Assembly: GCF_947305955.1 (NCBI RefSeq)
Contig: NZ_CAMZFB010000004.1
Location: forward strand, 45,195 to 109,194
Direction of reading: 5' to 3'
From: an uncultured Brevundimonas sp.
GTDB lineage: Bacteria > Pseudomonadota > Alphaproteobacteria > Caulobacterales > Caulobacteraceae
Length of the DNA stretch: 64,000 nt
The notes under the pieces are model-generated. The model was not told the DNA's origin, searched no databases, and saw only the letters and a list, made by a program, of their open reading frames with translations. Positions 57,711 to 64,000 of this stretch are shown here, in pieces. How positions within the stretch are numbered: position 1 is the first letter of the stretch; each line of letters opens with the position of its first letter. The position numbers were made by a program, and so were the translations under genes.

Positions 57711-58278
57711 CAGTCGCTGCTGACTTTACAGCCTGAGCAATCATGCCCTCGGTCATCAGATACGGAAAACGCATCATGGCCACGGCGGGCGTTTCCAGCG
57801 ACCCATCCAAGCGCGATAAGACGTCATAGAGCAGCTCGCTGCCCGCATCGGCCTCGTTCTCGGATGTTGCGACGGCTGGGACATGTGCTTTCGCCAGCGC
57901 TTCCAGAATATCGGCTGTCGGTGCGGTAGAGCGCACAATGCCCGGCCCGTCGTGGGACAGGCGCTGGCCGTCATGGAGTGGGATTTCGGCGCGAAGCTGA
58001 AGACGGACAGGGCCGTCATGCTTGGTGCGACCGACCAGCAGCAGGCGGCGGACATCGGGACGCCCCAGCCGCTCGGCAAGGCTGATGGCCAGTTCGGCAG
58101 GCGATTGTCCGGGGTCCACCAGTTCGGTCCGCACGCCTTGCGGTTCCCACGGAACGCCGGACAGGTCTTCGACCAGGTCCCAGACGGGCTGGGTGGCCGA
58201 CCAATTGCAGATCAGAATGCACGGGCGACGATCGTCACCGCCCGTCAGCTCCTGGTGGTGAGGCGTCGTCAAAGCCAT
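57661..58278 (-). CDS. Hypothetical protein with faint pyroglutamyl-peptidase (C15) resemblance
   Basis: A 205-residue soluble protein. 'PWEPQGVRTELVDPGQSPAEL', 'RRLLLVGRTKHDGPVRLQLRAEIP', and the late 'TSENEADAGSELLYDVLSRLDGS ' region followed by 'AVAMMRFPYL' follow the order of strand-helix elements in pyrrolidone-carboxylate peptidases, where the equivalent of 'DAGSELLYDVL' is AGxYxCNxxxY. The catalytic Cys is replaced by Leu/Tyr-like residues and the catalytic Glu and His are not evident, so if homologous it is inactive. This is a weak resemblance. ATG 58278. Confidence 0.5.
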   Translation of the reverse strand: MALTTPHHQELTGGDDRRPCILICNWSATQPVWDLVEDLSGVPWEPQGVRTELVDPGQSPAELAISLAERLGRPDVRRLLLVGRTKHDGPVRLQLRAEIPLHDGQRLSHDGPGIVRSTAPTADILEALAKAHVPAVATSENEADAGSELLYDVLSRLDGSLETPAVAMMRFPYLMTEGMIAQAVKSAATVMTQHLTPLPRFAARA

Positions 58279-58361
58279 AGCCCTATGCCACTCCTGCTCG
58301 CGCGGGGCGCACGCTGCGGATTTTGGCGCGTGCGGTCAAGTCCCGATCCGACAACGCGGGC

Positions 58362-60860
58362 TTAGCGCAGATCGTTCATCGCGGCGTCAAAGATCATGAA
58401 CGCCCGACCTTCATCGGTGGCCAGACGGTTATTGATGCCGTGGTTGTCATCGCCGTATTCGGCCACGATGTCGTGGAAACGGGCGATGAAGGCGTTGATC
58501 TCGCTGTGCAGCTGGGCATCCGCCGTCACGCGGCGGTTGATGCTACGCACAGCCGCAGGGGCCACACGTCGCACGATCTGGCGGGCGCGGACAGCATCCT
58601 GACGGGCAAGGGCGGCGGCCACATCCTCGATACGCGCGCGCGGCAGCAGGGCATTGGGGTCAACACCCAATCGGCGCAGCGACGACACGGCCTGTTCCGC
58701 CAGTACGGGGAAGGCCACATTGGCGGCGGGGGCCTGCGCTTCCGGTGCGTGGCCTGACGGCGCGGCGGGCTGCGCGTGCGGGGCGTTGATCTGCCACTGC
58801 ATGCCCTGATTGATCGGCGTCTGGGTGGCCATCGGCGGCGTCAGCGGTTGAGCCGGAGCCTCGTCCAGCGGGGCGGGGCGCAGCGGGATACGCATGGCGT
58901 CGCTGGCTTCCGACGGCGCGGGCGCGGCATCCTGCGGATGGCCGATCAGGCGGACGGCCTCATTGACCATCTCATAGTTTTTGCGGACGCGGTCCTGGAA
59001 ACCAAGGTCCTGCGCCTCGGCCTCGGCGGCGGCGCGGCGCGAGGCTTCGTTGAGGGTCGCAAGGCTCTGCTCGGCGGTATAGCGGACCGAGGCGATGTGC
59101 TGGGCGGTATCTTCGGGCCGGCTGGCGGCGCGGGTGTCCAGTTCCTTCACCGAGGCCTCGATGCGCGACAGGGCGTCGGTCACGCGGCGGGTCAGGTTTT
59201 CGAGGCGCATCATCGCCTCGTTGCCGGTGATATCGACCAGCTTGACCGTCTCGTCGACGATCTTCTTGGCACCGGCGATGCGTGCTTCGGCGGCATCATC
59301 GGCCTGACGCGCGGCGTCGAACAGGCTTTCGCCCAGACGATCGGCGCGGATTTGCGCCTGTTGCAGGGCTTGTTCAGCCAGCAGGCGCTGCTCGGACGCG
59401 GCGCGGTTGAGGGCGTCGACAGCTTGCTGCGTTTCCTGCAGCAGGCGGTTGCGGCTTTCGGTGGCCAGAGCTTCGAAGGTGTCCAGCGACAGCTTGGTCG
59501 CGGAGTCAAAGCCCTCGGCTTCACGCTGCGACAGACCCACCAGCGAGCGGAACTGTTCGATAACGGCTTCGACCTGTTTCTTGATCGACTCCGCGATCTG
59601 GTCGCCGGTGTTGTTCAGGTCGGCAGCCGCCGTGCGGGTCTGCACCAGATGCTCGACGAACTGGGCGCGCTGGCTTTCGATCTGGGCGGCGAAGTCTTCC
59701 TGATCGGTCCGCAGTGAATAGGCGGCGTTGACCAGCGCGGCACGCTGCTGGCTCAGACCATCCTCGACGGCCTTGATCTGTTCCGACACACCCGTGCCCG
59801 CCGTTTCCAGACGCAGGGTCTGGCGCGACAGGTCCTCAGCCGCGACGCGTGCGGCGTCCTGTGCCTCGGTCGCGGCGGCGGCCAGATCGGCGGCGCGGGC
59901 GGCGAGGGCGGCTTCGGCCTCACGCAGCTGGGCCTGTGCCAGATCAGAGGCATCGGCCACCATCTGGGCCTGACGCTGGACAGCGTCGGCGACCGATAGG
60001 GCCTTGGTGTCGAGGGACTCGCCCAGCGTGGCCAGCAACTGGCGTTCATCGCCAATGGTGCGGGTGATGTTCTGGGTCGCGGTCTGCGCGGTGCGGGCGG
60101 CCTCGGTCAGGCGTGTCGCCTCGTTCAACAGGCTTTCGCGCAGGGCGGTCAGTTCCTGACGTGCGCGCTCGGCCATGTTGGCGGCTTCGTCGATATCGCC
60201 GCGCAGGCTTTGAACGATGCTGGAGGTTTGTTCTGCACCATAGACGGTGGGCGCAACCATGGCGTCGGCAAGTTCGCGGGCGCGGCGGTTTTCCTGTGCC
60301 AGCATTCCGCCCAGACGCAGCGAATGGGCGAGCATGAAGAACAGACCCGCGGGCGCGATGGCGATCAGCGCATAGACGGCAATACGGATCGGCTCCAGGT
60401 CAACCAGGCCCGCGCCGAACTCATAGGCAAACCATGACGCAATGCCGCCGATCCAAAGGGCGGACGCGATAATGGCGAGGATATAGATCGAACCGCCCGG
60501 CGACTTGGCCTTGGACTTCTTGCTGCCCTTTACCTTGGTGGCGGCCACGGTCGGGCTGGTTTCATTCGCCGTTGTCAGTTCACCGTTGGCGGCTTCATCG
60601 AGCGGGGAAAGCTGTTGGCTCTGACGTTCGGCCTCCAGCACGCGCAGCTCGGCCTGGCGTTGCTGCTCGGCCAGACGGCGGCGCTGACGCTCGGACATGG
60701 GGCGTGCGTAGGGGTCTTCGGCGGCGGCCGGTTCGGTCGTTTCCGAAGGCTTTGGAACGATGGTCAGGCCCTCGTCACCCCAGAATGCATTGTGCTGGGT
60801 ACCGTCATTCTCGGTGGCGGGATTTTCGGTCGAGGTTTCAGGCCGATGGTTATGGGTCAT
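58362..60860 (-). CDS. TipN-like polarity protein (two TM helices plus long coiled coil)
   Basis: An 832-residue protein. Residues 1-120 are acidic/polar and likely cytoplasmic; two membrane helices lie at about 125-145 and 155-178 ('IYILAIIASALWIGGIASWF', 'IAVYALIAIAPAGLFFML'). Residues 185-620 are almost continuous Ala/Glu/Gln-rich coiled coil, then a Pro/Ala linker, and a folded helical C-terminus (690-832, 'RRLGVDPNALLPRARIEDVAAALARQD'). In Caulobacter crescentus, TipN has the same plan and size and marks the new pole, guiding flagellar placement and ParA. Identity is inferred from architecture and clade. Separate gene, minus strand. Confidence 0.6.
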   Translation of the reverse strand: MTHNHRPETSTENPATENDGTQHNAFWGDEGLTIVPKPSETTEPAAAEDPYARPMSERQRRRLAEQQRQAELRVLEAERQSQQLSPLDEAANGELTTANETSPTVAATKVKGSKKSKAKSPGGSIYILAIIASALWIGGIASWFAYEFGAGLVDLEPIRIAVYALIAIAPAGLFFMLAHSLRLGGMLAQENRRARELADAMVAPTVYGAEQTSSIVQSLRGDIDEAANMAERARQELTALRESLLNEATRLTEAARTAQTATQNITRTIGDERQLLATLGESLDTKALSVADAVQRQAQMVADASDLAQAQLREAEAALAARAADLAAAATEAQDAARVAAEDLSRQTLRLETAGTGVSEQIKAVEDGLSQQRAALVNAAYSLRTDQEDFAAQIESQRAQFVEHLVQTRTAAADLNNTGDQIAESIKKQVEAVIEQFRSLVGLSQREAEGFDSATKLSLDTFEALATESRNRLLQETQQAVDALNRAASEQRLLAEQALQQAQIRADRLGESLFDAARQADDAAEARIAGAKKIVDETVKLVDITGNEAMMRLENLTRRVTDALSRIEASVKELDTRAASRPEDTAQHIASVRYTAEQSLATLNEASRRAAAEAEAQDLGFQDRVRKNYEMVNEAVRLIGHPQDAAPAPSEASDAMRIPLRPAPLDEAPAQPLTPPMATQTPINQGMQWQINAPHAQPAAPSGHAPEAQAPAANVAFPVLAEQAVSSLRRLGVDPNALLPRARIEDVAAALARQDAVRARQIVRRVAPAAVRSINRRVTADAQLHSEINAFIARFHDIVAEYGDDNHGINNRLATDEGRAFMIFDAAMNDLR

Positions 60861-61008
60861 GGGCGGTCATCTCGGTCGTATCAGCGCCTGACGGCAGGGA
60901 CGAAGCTCGGACCCTAAACGCTATAGCTGTCGACGCAAAGGTGCCGAAGGGCCAATCCGGCCAAGATATTCACCGGAAACATCAACTTGTTGGCGCCGGA
61001 CATCAAAA

Positions 61009-61029
61009 AGGGCCACCGTTGGTGACCCT
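61009..61029 (-). terminator. Terminator of small membrane protein gene
   Basis: On the minus strand AGGGTCACC-AAC-GGTGGCCCT (one wobble) then TTTTTGATG, six bases after the 61035 stop. Confidence 0.75.
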
Positions 61030-61034
61030 CGCTT

Positions 61035-61211
61035 TCAGCATTCAGGCGATGGAGCCTTGCCCGAACTGTCGTCGCTGACCACGTCACACAGCGGGACGCG
61101 GGTGATTTCAACGGGCTTCGCATTGCGCGTCAGATCGATGCCGATCTGGGATATCGCCAGAGCAGCCAGAGCGGCAACGAGCGCCGCAATGAAATCGATC
61201 AGGGTCTTCAT
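61035..61211 (-). CDS. Small single-pass membrane protein (58 aa)
   Basis: From ATG 61211: 'MKTLIDFIAALVAALAALAISQIGI' is one membrane helix, followed by a short polar tail with two Cys ('RVPLCDVVSDDSSGKAPSPEC'). No known family. A terminator directly after supports a real gene. It might be a small regulator of a membrane complex, but nothing ties it to one. Confidence 0.55.
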   Translation of the reverse strand: MKTLIDFIAALVAALAALAISQIGIDLTRNAKPVEITRVPLCDVVSDDSSGKAPSPEC

Positions 61212-61353
61212 GGCGACAAAATGCCCGAACTGAGGCGTCATGACAACTGAGGGCCATCGGAATTTATTGATGAATCCCGTCGTGATGGAACCTTGTCATC
61301 GCTAGCCCGCTCGTCAACACTCACGCTGGCACATGGGCTGATGGACGAGGGGC

Positions 61354-62829
61354 ATGCAGACGCGCGTCGCATACGAGGACACCCTCATTGAAGAGGGGCC
61401 CGCCATCTGGCGGCGCGCCATCGCGTCGCGTCTGGCCCCGATTATGGAAAATGATCAATATTTCCGCGCCTTGGACGCGTCTCTTGCCAAGGCAGAGAAA
61501 TCGGTTGTCGTGCTGGGGTGGCAGTTCGATCCGCGCACGCGGCTCGATCCCCAGTCTCCAACCGATGCACGAAAGTTCGAGATCGGCGAGCGGCTGAAGT
61601 CCATGGTGCGTGCCAGGCCCGACCTGAAGGTCCGGTTGCTGATCTGGCGCTCGCCCCTCGTCATTGCCGCGTCGCAGGACTTCTACCCTCATAAGGCGCT
61701 CAAATGGTTCAACCAGCCGGTCGTTGATCTGGAGCTGGACAGCGTGGGTATTCTGGGGGCCTGCCATCACCAGAAGGTTGTGGTGATCGACGACAAGGTC
61801 GCCTTTGTCGGGGGCGGCGATATCTCTGTCGATCGCTGGGACAGCGAGGGGCATTATAGCGGTGATCCCCGCCGCTGCATGCCGTCGGGCTTGATCCCGT
61901 CGCCGCGACACGAATGGATGTGTGTGGTGGACGGCGAGGCTGCAAAGGCCTTGGGCGATCTGGCGAGAAGGCGCTGGAAACTGGCCTGCGGTGAGGACTT
62001 GCCCGAGGTCGAGACCGAAGGTGATCCGTGGCCCGATACGGTGCGGGCGCGGTTCTATGATATCCCCGTGGGGCTTTCCCGTACCGAGCTGGAAGCGCGT
62101 GGACAGCCCGAGGTGCGCGAGAATGAAACCTTATTCATTGAATCAATAAAACGCGCAAAGCATCTGATTTATATTGAGAATCAGTATTTCACATCGCCCT
62201 TCATCGCCTCGGCCATTGCCGCTCGTCTTGAAGAGGAGGACGGGCCTGAGGTGGTGCTGGTGTCTACGGGGCGCAGTCCGTCTTGGTTCGACGGGCTCAC
62301 GATGGATACCGCCCGCGCCGAGGTGCTGTGGCGATTGGAGAAGGCAGACAAGCACGACCGGTTCTTTGCCTTCTATCCGCTGACCTCGCGCGGTGACCGG
62401 ATCATCGTTCATGCCAAGATGTGCATCATCGACGACAAGCTGATGCGGATCGGGTCCACCAATATCAACAACCGGTCCATGGGTCTGGATACTGAGGTGG
62501 ACCTGTGTTTCGAGGCCCGCAGCGAGGCCGAACGAGAGGCGGTGCGCGAATACCGCCAGCATACGCTGGGCCACTTCATCGGCGTCTCTTCCGCAGAGTT
62601 TGATCAGGCCGAGAGCATTATGGGTTCGGTGGGCCGCGCCATTGAAACCTTCGGGCAGGGGCGGATGAACATCATGGGCCTACGCCAGCCGACGCGGCTG
62701 GAGCGGATGTTCGCGGAGTGGCAGTTCGGTGATCCGCTGTCGGCCAAAGACGCGTGGAAGCCGTGGCGGCGCCGCTATCTGACCCGCATGACGCGCCCAC
62801 GTTCCGAAGGCGGCCAATCCGCAGGCTAG
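61354..62829 (+). CDS. Phospholipase D family protein (two HKD motifs)
   Basis: A 491-residue PLD-superfamily enzyme. HKD 1 is 'HHQKVVVIDDKVAFVGGGD' near residue 146; HKD 2 is 'HAKMCIIDDKLMRIGSTN' near residue 352. The N-terminal 'EGPAIWRRAIASRLAPIMENDQYFRAL' and the size fit the bacterial eukaryotic-type PLD / cardiolipin synthase-like group found beside EEP-family hydrolases. No membrane segments in the N-terminus. It hydrolyses or transfers phosphatidyl groups. ATG 61354 with GAGGGG upstream. Convergent with the EEP gene with a 4-bp overlap. Confidence 0.88.
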   Translation: MQTRVAYEDTLIEEGPAIWRRAIASRLAPIMENDQYFRALDASLAKAEKSVVVLGWQFDPRTRLDPQSPTDARKFEIGERLKSMVRARPDLKVRLLIWRSPLVIAASQDFYPHKALKWFNQPVVDLELDSVGILGACHHQKVVVIDDKVAFVGGGDISVDRWDSEGHYSGDPRRCMPSGLIPSPRHEWMCVVDGEAAKALGDLARRRWKLACGEDLPEVETEGDPWPDTVRARFYDIPVGLSRTELEARGQPEVRENETLFIESIKRAKHLIYIENQYFTSPFIASAIAARLEEEDGPEVVLVSTGRSPSWFDGLTMDTARAEVLWRLEKADKHDRFFAFYPLTSRGDRIIVHAKMCIIDDKLMRIGSTNINNRSMGLDTEVDLCFEARSEAEREAVREYRQHTLGHFIGVSSAEFDQAESIMGSVGRAIETFGQGRMNIMGLRQPTRLERMFAEWQFGDPLSAKDAWKPWRRRYLTRMTRPRSEGGQSAG

Positions 62830-63554
62830 GGCCGGATGGCGAAGTCCATTACCAGGGGTACATGGTCGGACGCTGTCCGCACCTCGGGGCTGTTGCCGGT
62901 AAAGACCCGTTCGACGGCGATGTGGCTGCTGACAAACAGGTGGTCGATGCGGATGGCCGGATAGGCGGACGGGAAGGTCTTTACGCTGGGCTTCAGGCCC
63001 AGCACGCGCTGGGCATCGCGCAAATGGCGCGTCAGGCTGCCATAGGGGCGGGTGATCGAGGTGGCGTTGAAATCACCCGCGAGGATGGTGGGGCCCTTGC
63101 AGGCACCCAGCCAGTCCTTGCCCACGAGGGCGGCGGCCTGACGGCGTTGCTCGGCAGGAACGAGGCCGAAATGGGTGTTCAGGACATTAAGGCCGACGCC
63201 GTCGATATCGATCTCGGTCCATACAGCGCCACGACTTTCCAGTCCGCGAATGCCCGACACGGTCGGCAGGCTTCCTGTGCGGCGCAGGGTGTCGGGATAT
63301 CGGGTCAGGATGGCATCGCCATACTGTTCATCCTCGCGCTGCATGGCGGGGTGAAAGCGGGACGACATGCCCAACAGCTCGGCCAGCCGCGCGGCCTGAT
63401 CGACGCCATCGGTGCGGGCGCGTCCGACGTCTATTTCCTGCAAGCACACGATGTCGGGACGTTCGGCAGCAATGACGCGGGCGATCCGTTCCACATCCAG
63501 CTTGCGATCCGTGCCAACGCAGCGATGCACATTATAGGTAAGCAATCTGGGCAT
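62826..63554 (-). CDS. Endonuclease/exonuclease/phosphatase (EEP) family protein
   Basis: A 242-residue EEP-fold hydrolase. Catalytic motifs: 'LLTYNVHRCVGTD' (Asn), 'DIVCLQEIDVGR' (Glu), 'LNTHFGLVP' (His/Thr), 'ILAGDFNATS' (DFN), 'RIDHLFVS' (Asp) and 'ASDHVPLVMDF' (SDH). Such proteins cleave phosphodiester bonds of nucleic acids or lipids. This form commonly sits beside a PLD-family gene, as here, suggesting a phospholipid-linked role, though nuclease activity is equally possible. Confidence 0.88.
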   Translation of the reverse strand: MPRLLTYNVHRCVGTDRKLDVERIARVIAAERPDIVCLQEIDVGRARTDGVDQAARLAELLGMSSRFHPAMQREDEQYGDAILTRYPDTLRRTGSLPTVSGIRGLESRGAVWTEIDIDGVGLNVLNTHFGLVPAEQRRQAAALVGKDWLGACKGPTILAGDFNATSITRPYGSLTRHLRDAQRVLGLKPSVKTFPSAYPAIRIDHLFVSSHIAVERVFTGNSPEVRTASDHVPLVMDFAIRP

Positions 63555-63593
63555 ATGTAACGAAACGACCGGACGTCGATTTGGATCAGACGA

Positions 63594-64000
63594 TCACAGC
63601 ACGATCAGGCGATCAGCCACCTCATTGATATCGTCCTCGCGGGGCGGGAAGTGTTCAGCCAGCGCCTGACCGGACAGGGCGATGGCGTCCTCCATGCCCT
63701 TGATCGGGTCACCCTTCTTGATGCCGGAAATCATTGCCGCGACCGTCTCGCCCCAAAACTCGGGCGTGGTGCGGGAATAGATGCCGGTATCGGCGATAAC
63801 CTCGACCTCATGGTCGGCCATGGCGGCAAAGAGCAGCACGCCGGTGCGGTCGATGGTGTCATGCAGGCCGTGGGCCATGAACTGTTGCAGGGCGACCCGC
63901 CGGACGCGGGCGCGGCGGATGCGCTGTGGCACCATTATCCGCGCGATCACGGGGATCATGCTCAGCAGGTAGACAACCGAAAAGGTTAGAACCTGCGCGA
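63594..64000 (-). CDS. TPM-domain membrane protein, partial (N-terminus beyond right edge)
   Basis: C-terminal part of a protein that continues past the window: translating the minus strand from the edge gives an open frame through 'LTFSVVYLLSM', a membrane helix, so the ATG at 63959 in the ORF track is internal. The soluble part has 'TGVLLFAAMADHEVEVIADTGI' and 'GIKKGDPIKGMEDAIALSGQALAEHFP', typical of the TPM (TLP18.3/Psb32/MOLO-1) domain, often in COG3762-type membrane proteins next to LemA/YgcG relatives. Function uncertain; membrane-associated phosphatase-like. Confidence 0.8.
   Translation of the reverse strand, partial: AQVLTFSVVYLLSMIPVIARIMVPQRIRRARVRRVALQQFMAHGLHDTIDRTGVLLFAAMADHEVEVIADTGIYSRTTPEFWGETVAAMISGIKKGDPIKGMEDAIALSGQALAEHFPPREDDINEVADRLIVL

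Overview
The window reads as a stretch of chromosome from a Caulobacterales alphaproteobacterium (Caulobacteraceae; Asticcacaulis or a close relative would fit, but the genus is inferred). The grounds are: class I lysyl-tRNA synthetase; an mreB-mreC-mreD-mrdA-rodA cluster whose MreB looks Caulobacter-like; a large two-TM/coiled-coil protein that resembles the pole marker TipN; a textbook CtrA box (TTAA-N7-TTAAC); several large TonB-dependent receptors; and moderately high GC coding DNA packed on both strands. I see no tRNA, rRNA, CRISPR array, insertion sequence or prophage.

Layout. 0-12 kb: a nucleotidyltransferase-like gene cut by the left edge, queA, dadA divergent from an Lrp/AsnC regulator, lysK, an SH3/glycine-zipper secreted protein, an S24 repressor-like regulator with an inverted repeat over its ribosome binding site, a CtrA-box gene of unknown function, two tandem PaaI-type thioesterases, a CBS-histidine kinase-receiver protein with degenerate kinase motifs, and queC-queE. 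12-22.5 kb: an ECF sigma factor with a small two-TM partner and a GNAT acetyltransferase, pirin, an AT-rich orphan gene, dnaJ-like plus aroC, pdxH, a TetR regulator, udk, an acyl-CoA ligase, a DUF1499 protein and an MBL hydrolase.

22.5-33.4 kb is the most accessory-looking part: three TonB-dependent receptors of about 1000 residues in a row, the second and third being clear tandem duplicates. The first two are each divergently transcribed from a small exported protein, and those two small proteins are related to each other. This repeated 'small secreted protein / receptor' arrangement is the best candidate for an undescribed system here.

33.4-39.5 kb: a five-gene methionine operon (ArsR-methyltransferase fusion, metF, metH N-half, DUF6508, metH C-half) with overlapping or nearly touching genes. 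Its single promoter overlaps a perfect 22-bp palindrome and should give a nearly leaderless transcript. 39.5-48.4 kb: a hydroxyacid dehydrogenase, ettA, small membrane proteins, an SDR gene remnant, a TIGR02466 oxygenase, a TrmN6-like methyltransferase, ispB, an aspartate aminotransferase and a TVP38-type membrane protein.

48.6-55 kb: the cell-elongation cluster mreBCD-mrdA-rodA, with a perfect palindrome upstream of mreB and a strong hairpin between mreB and mreC, followed by a DUF6173 gene. 55-64 kb: proline iminopeptidase, DUF423 protein, an MFS transporter, an orphan with a faint C15-peptidase look, the TipN-like coiled-coil protein, a small membrane protein, a phospholipase D family protein facing an EEP-family nuclease/phosphatase, and a TPM-domain protein cut by the right edge. 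Many genes are followed by clean intrinsic terminators, which are listed. All functional statements rest on reading of motifs and family resemblance; no database search was possible.
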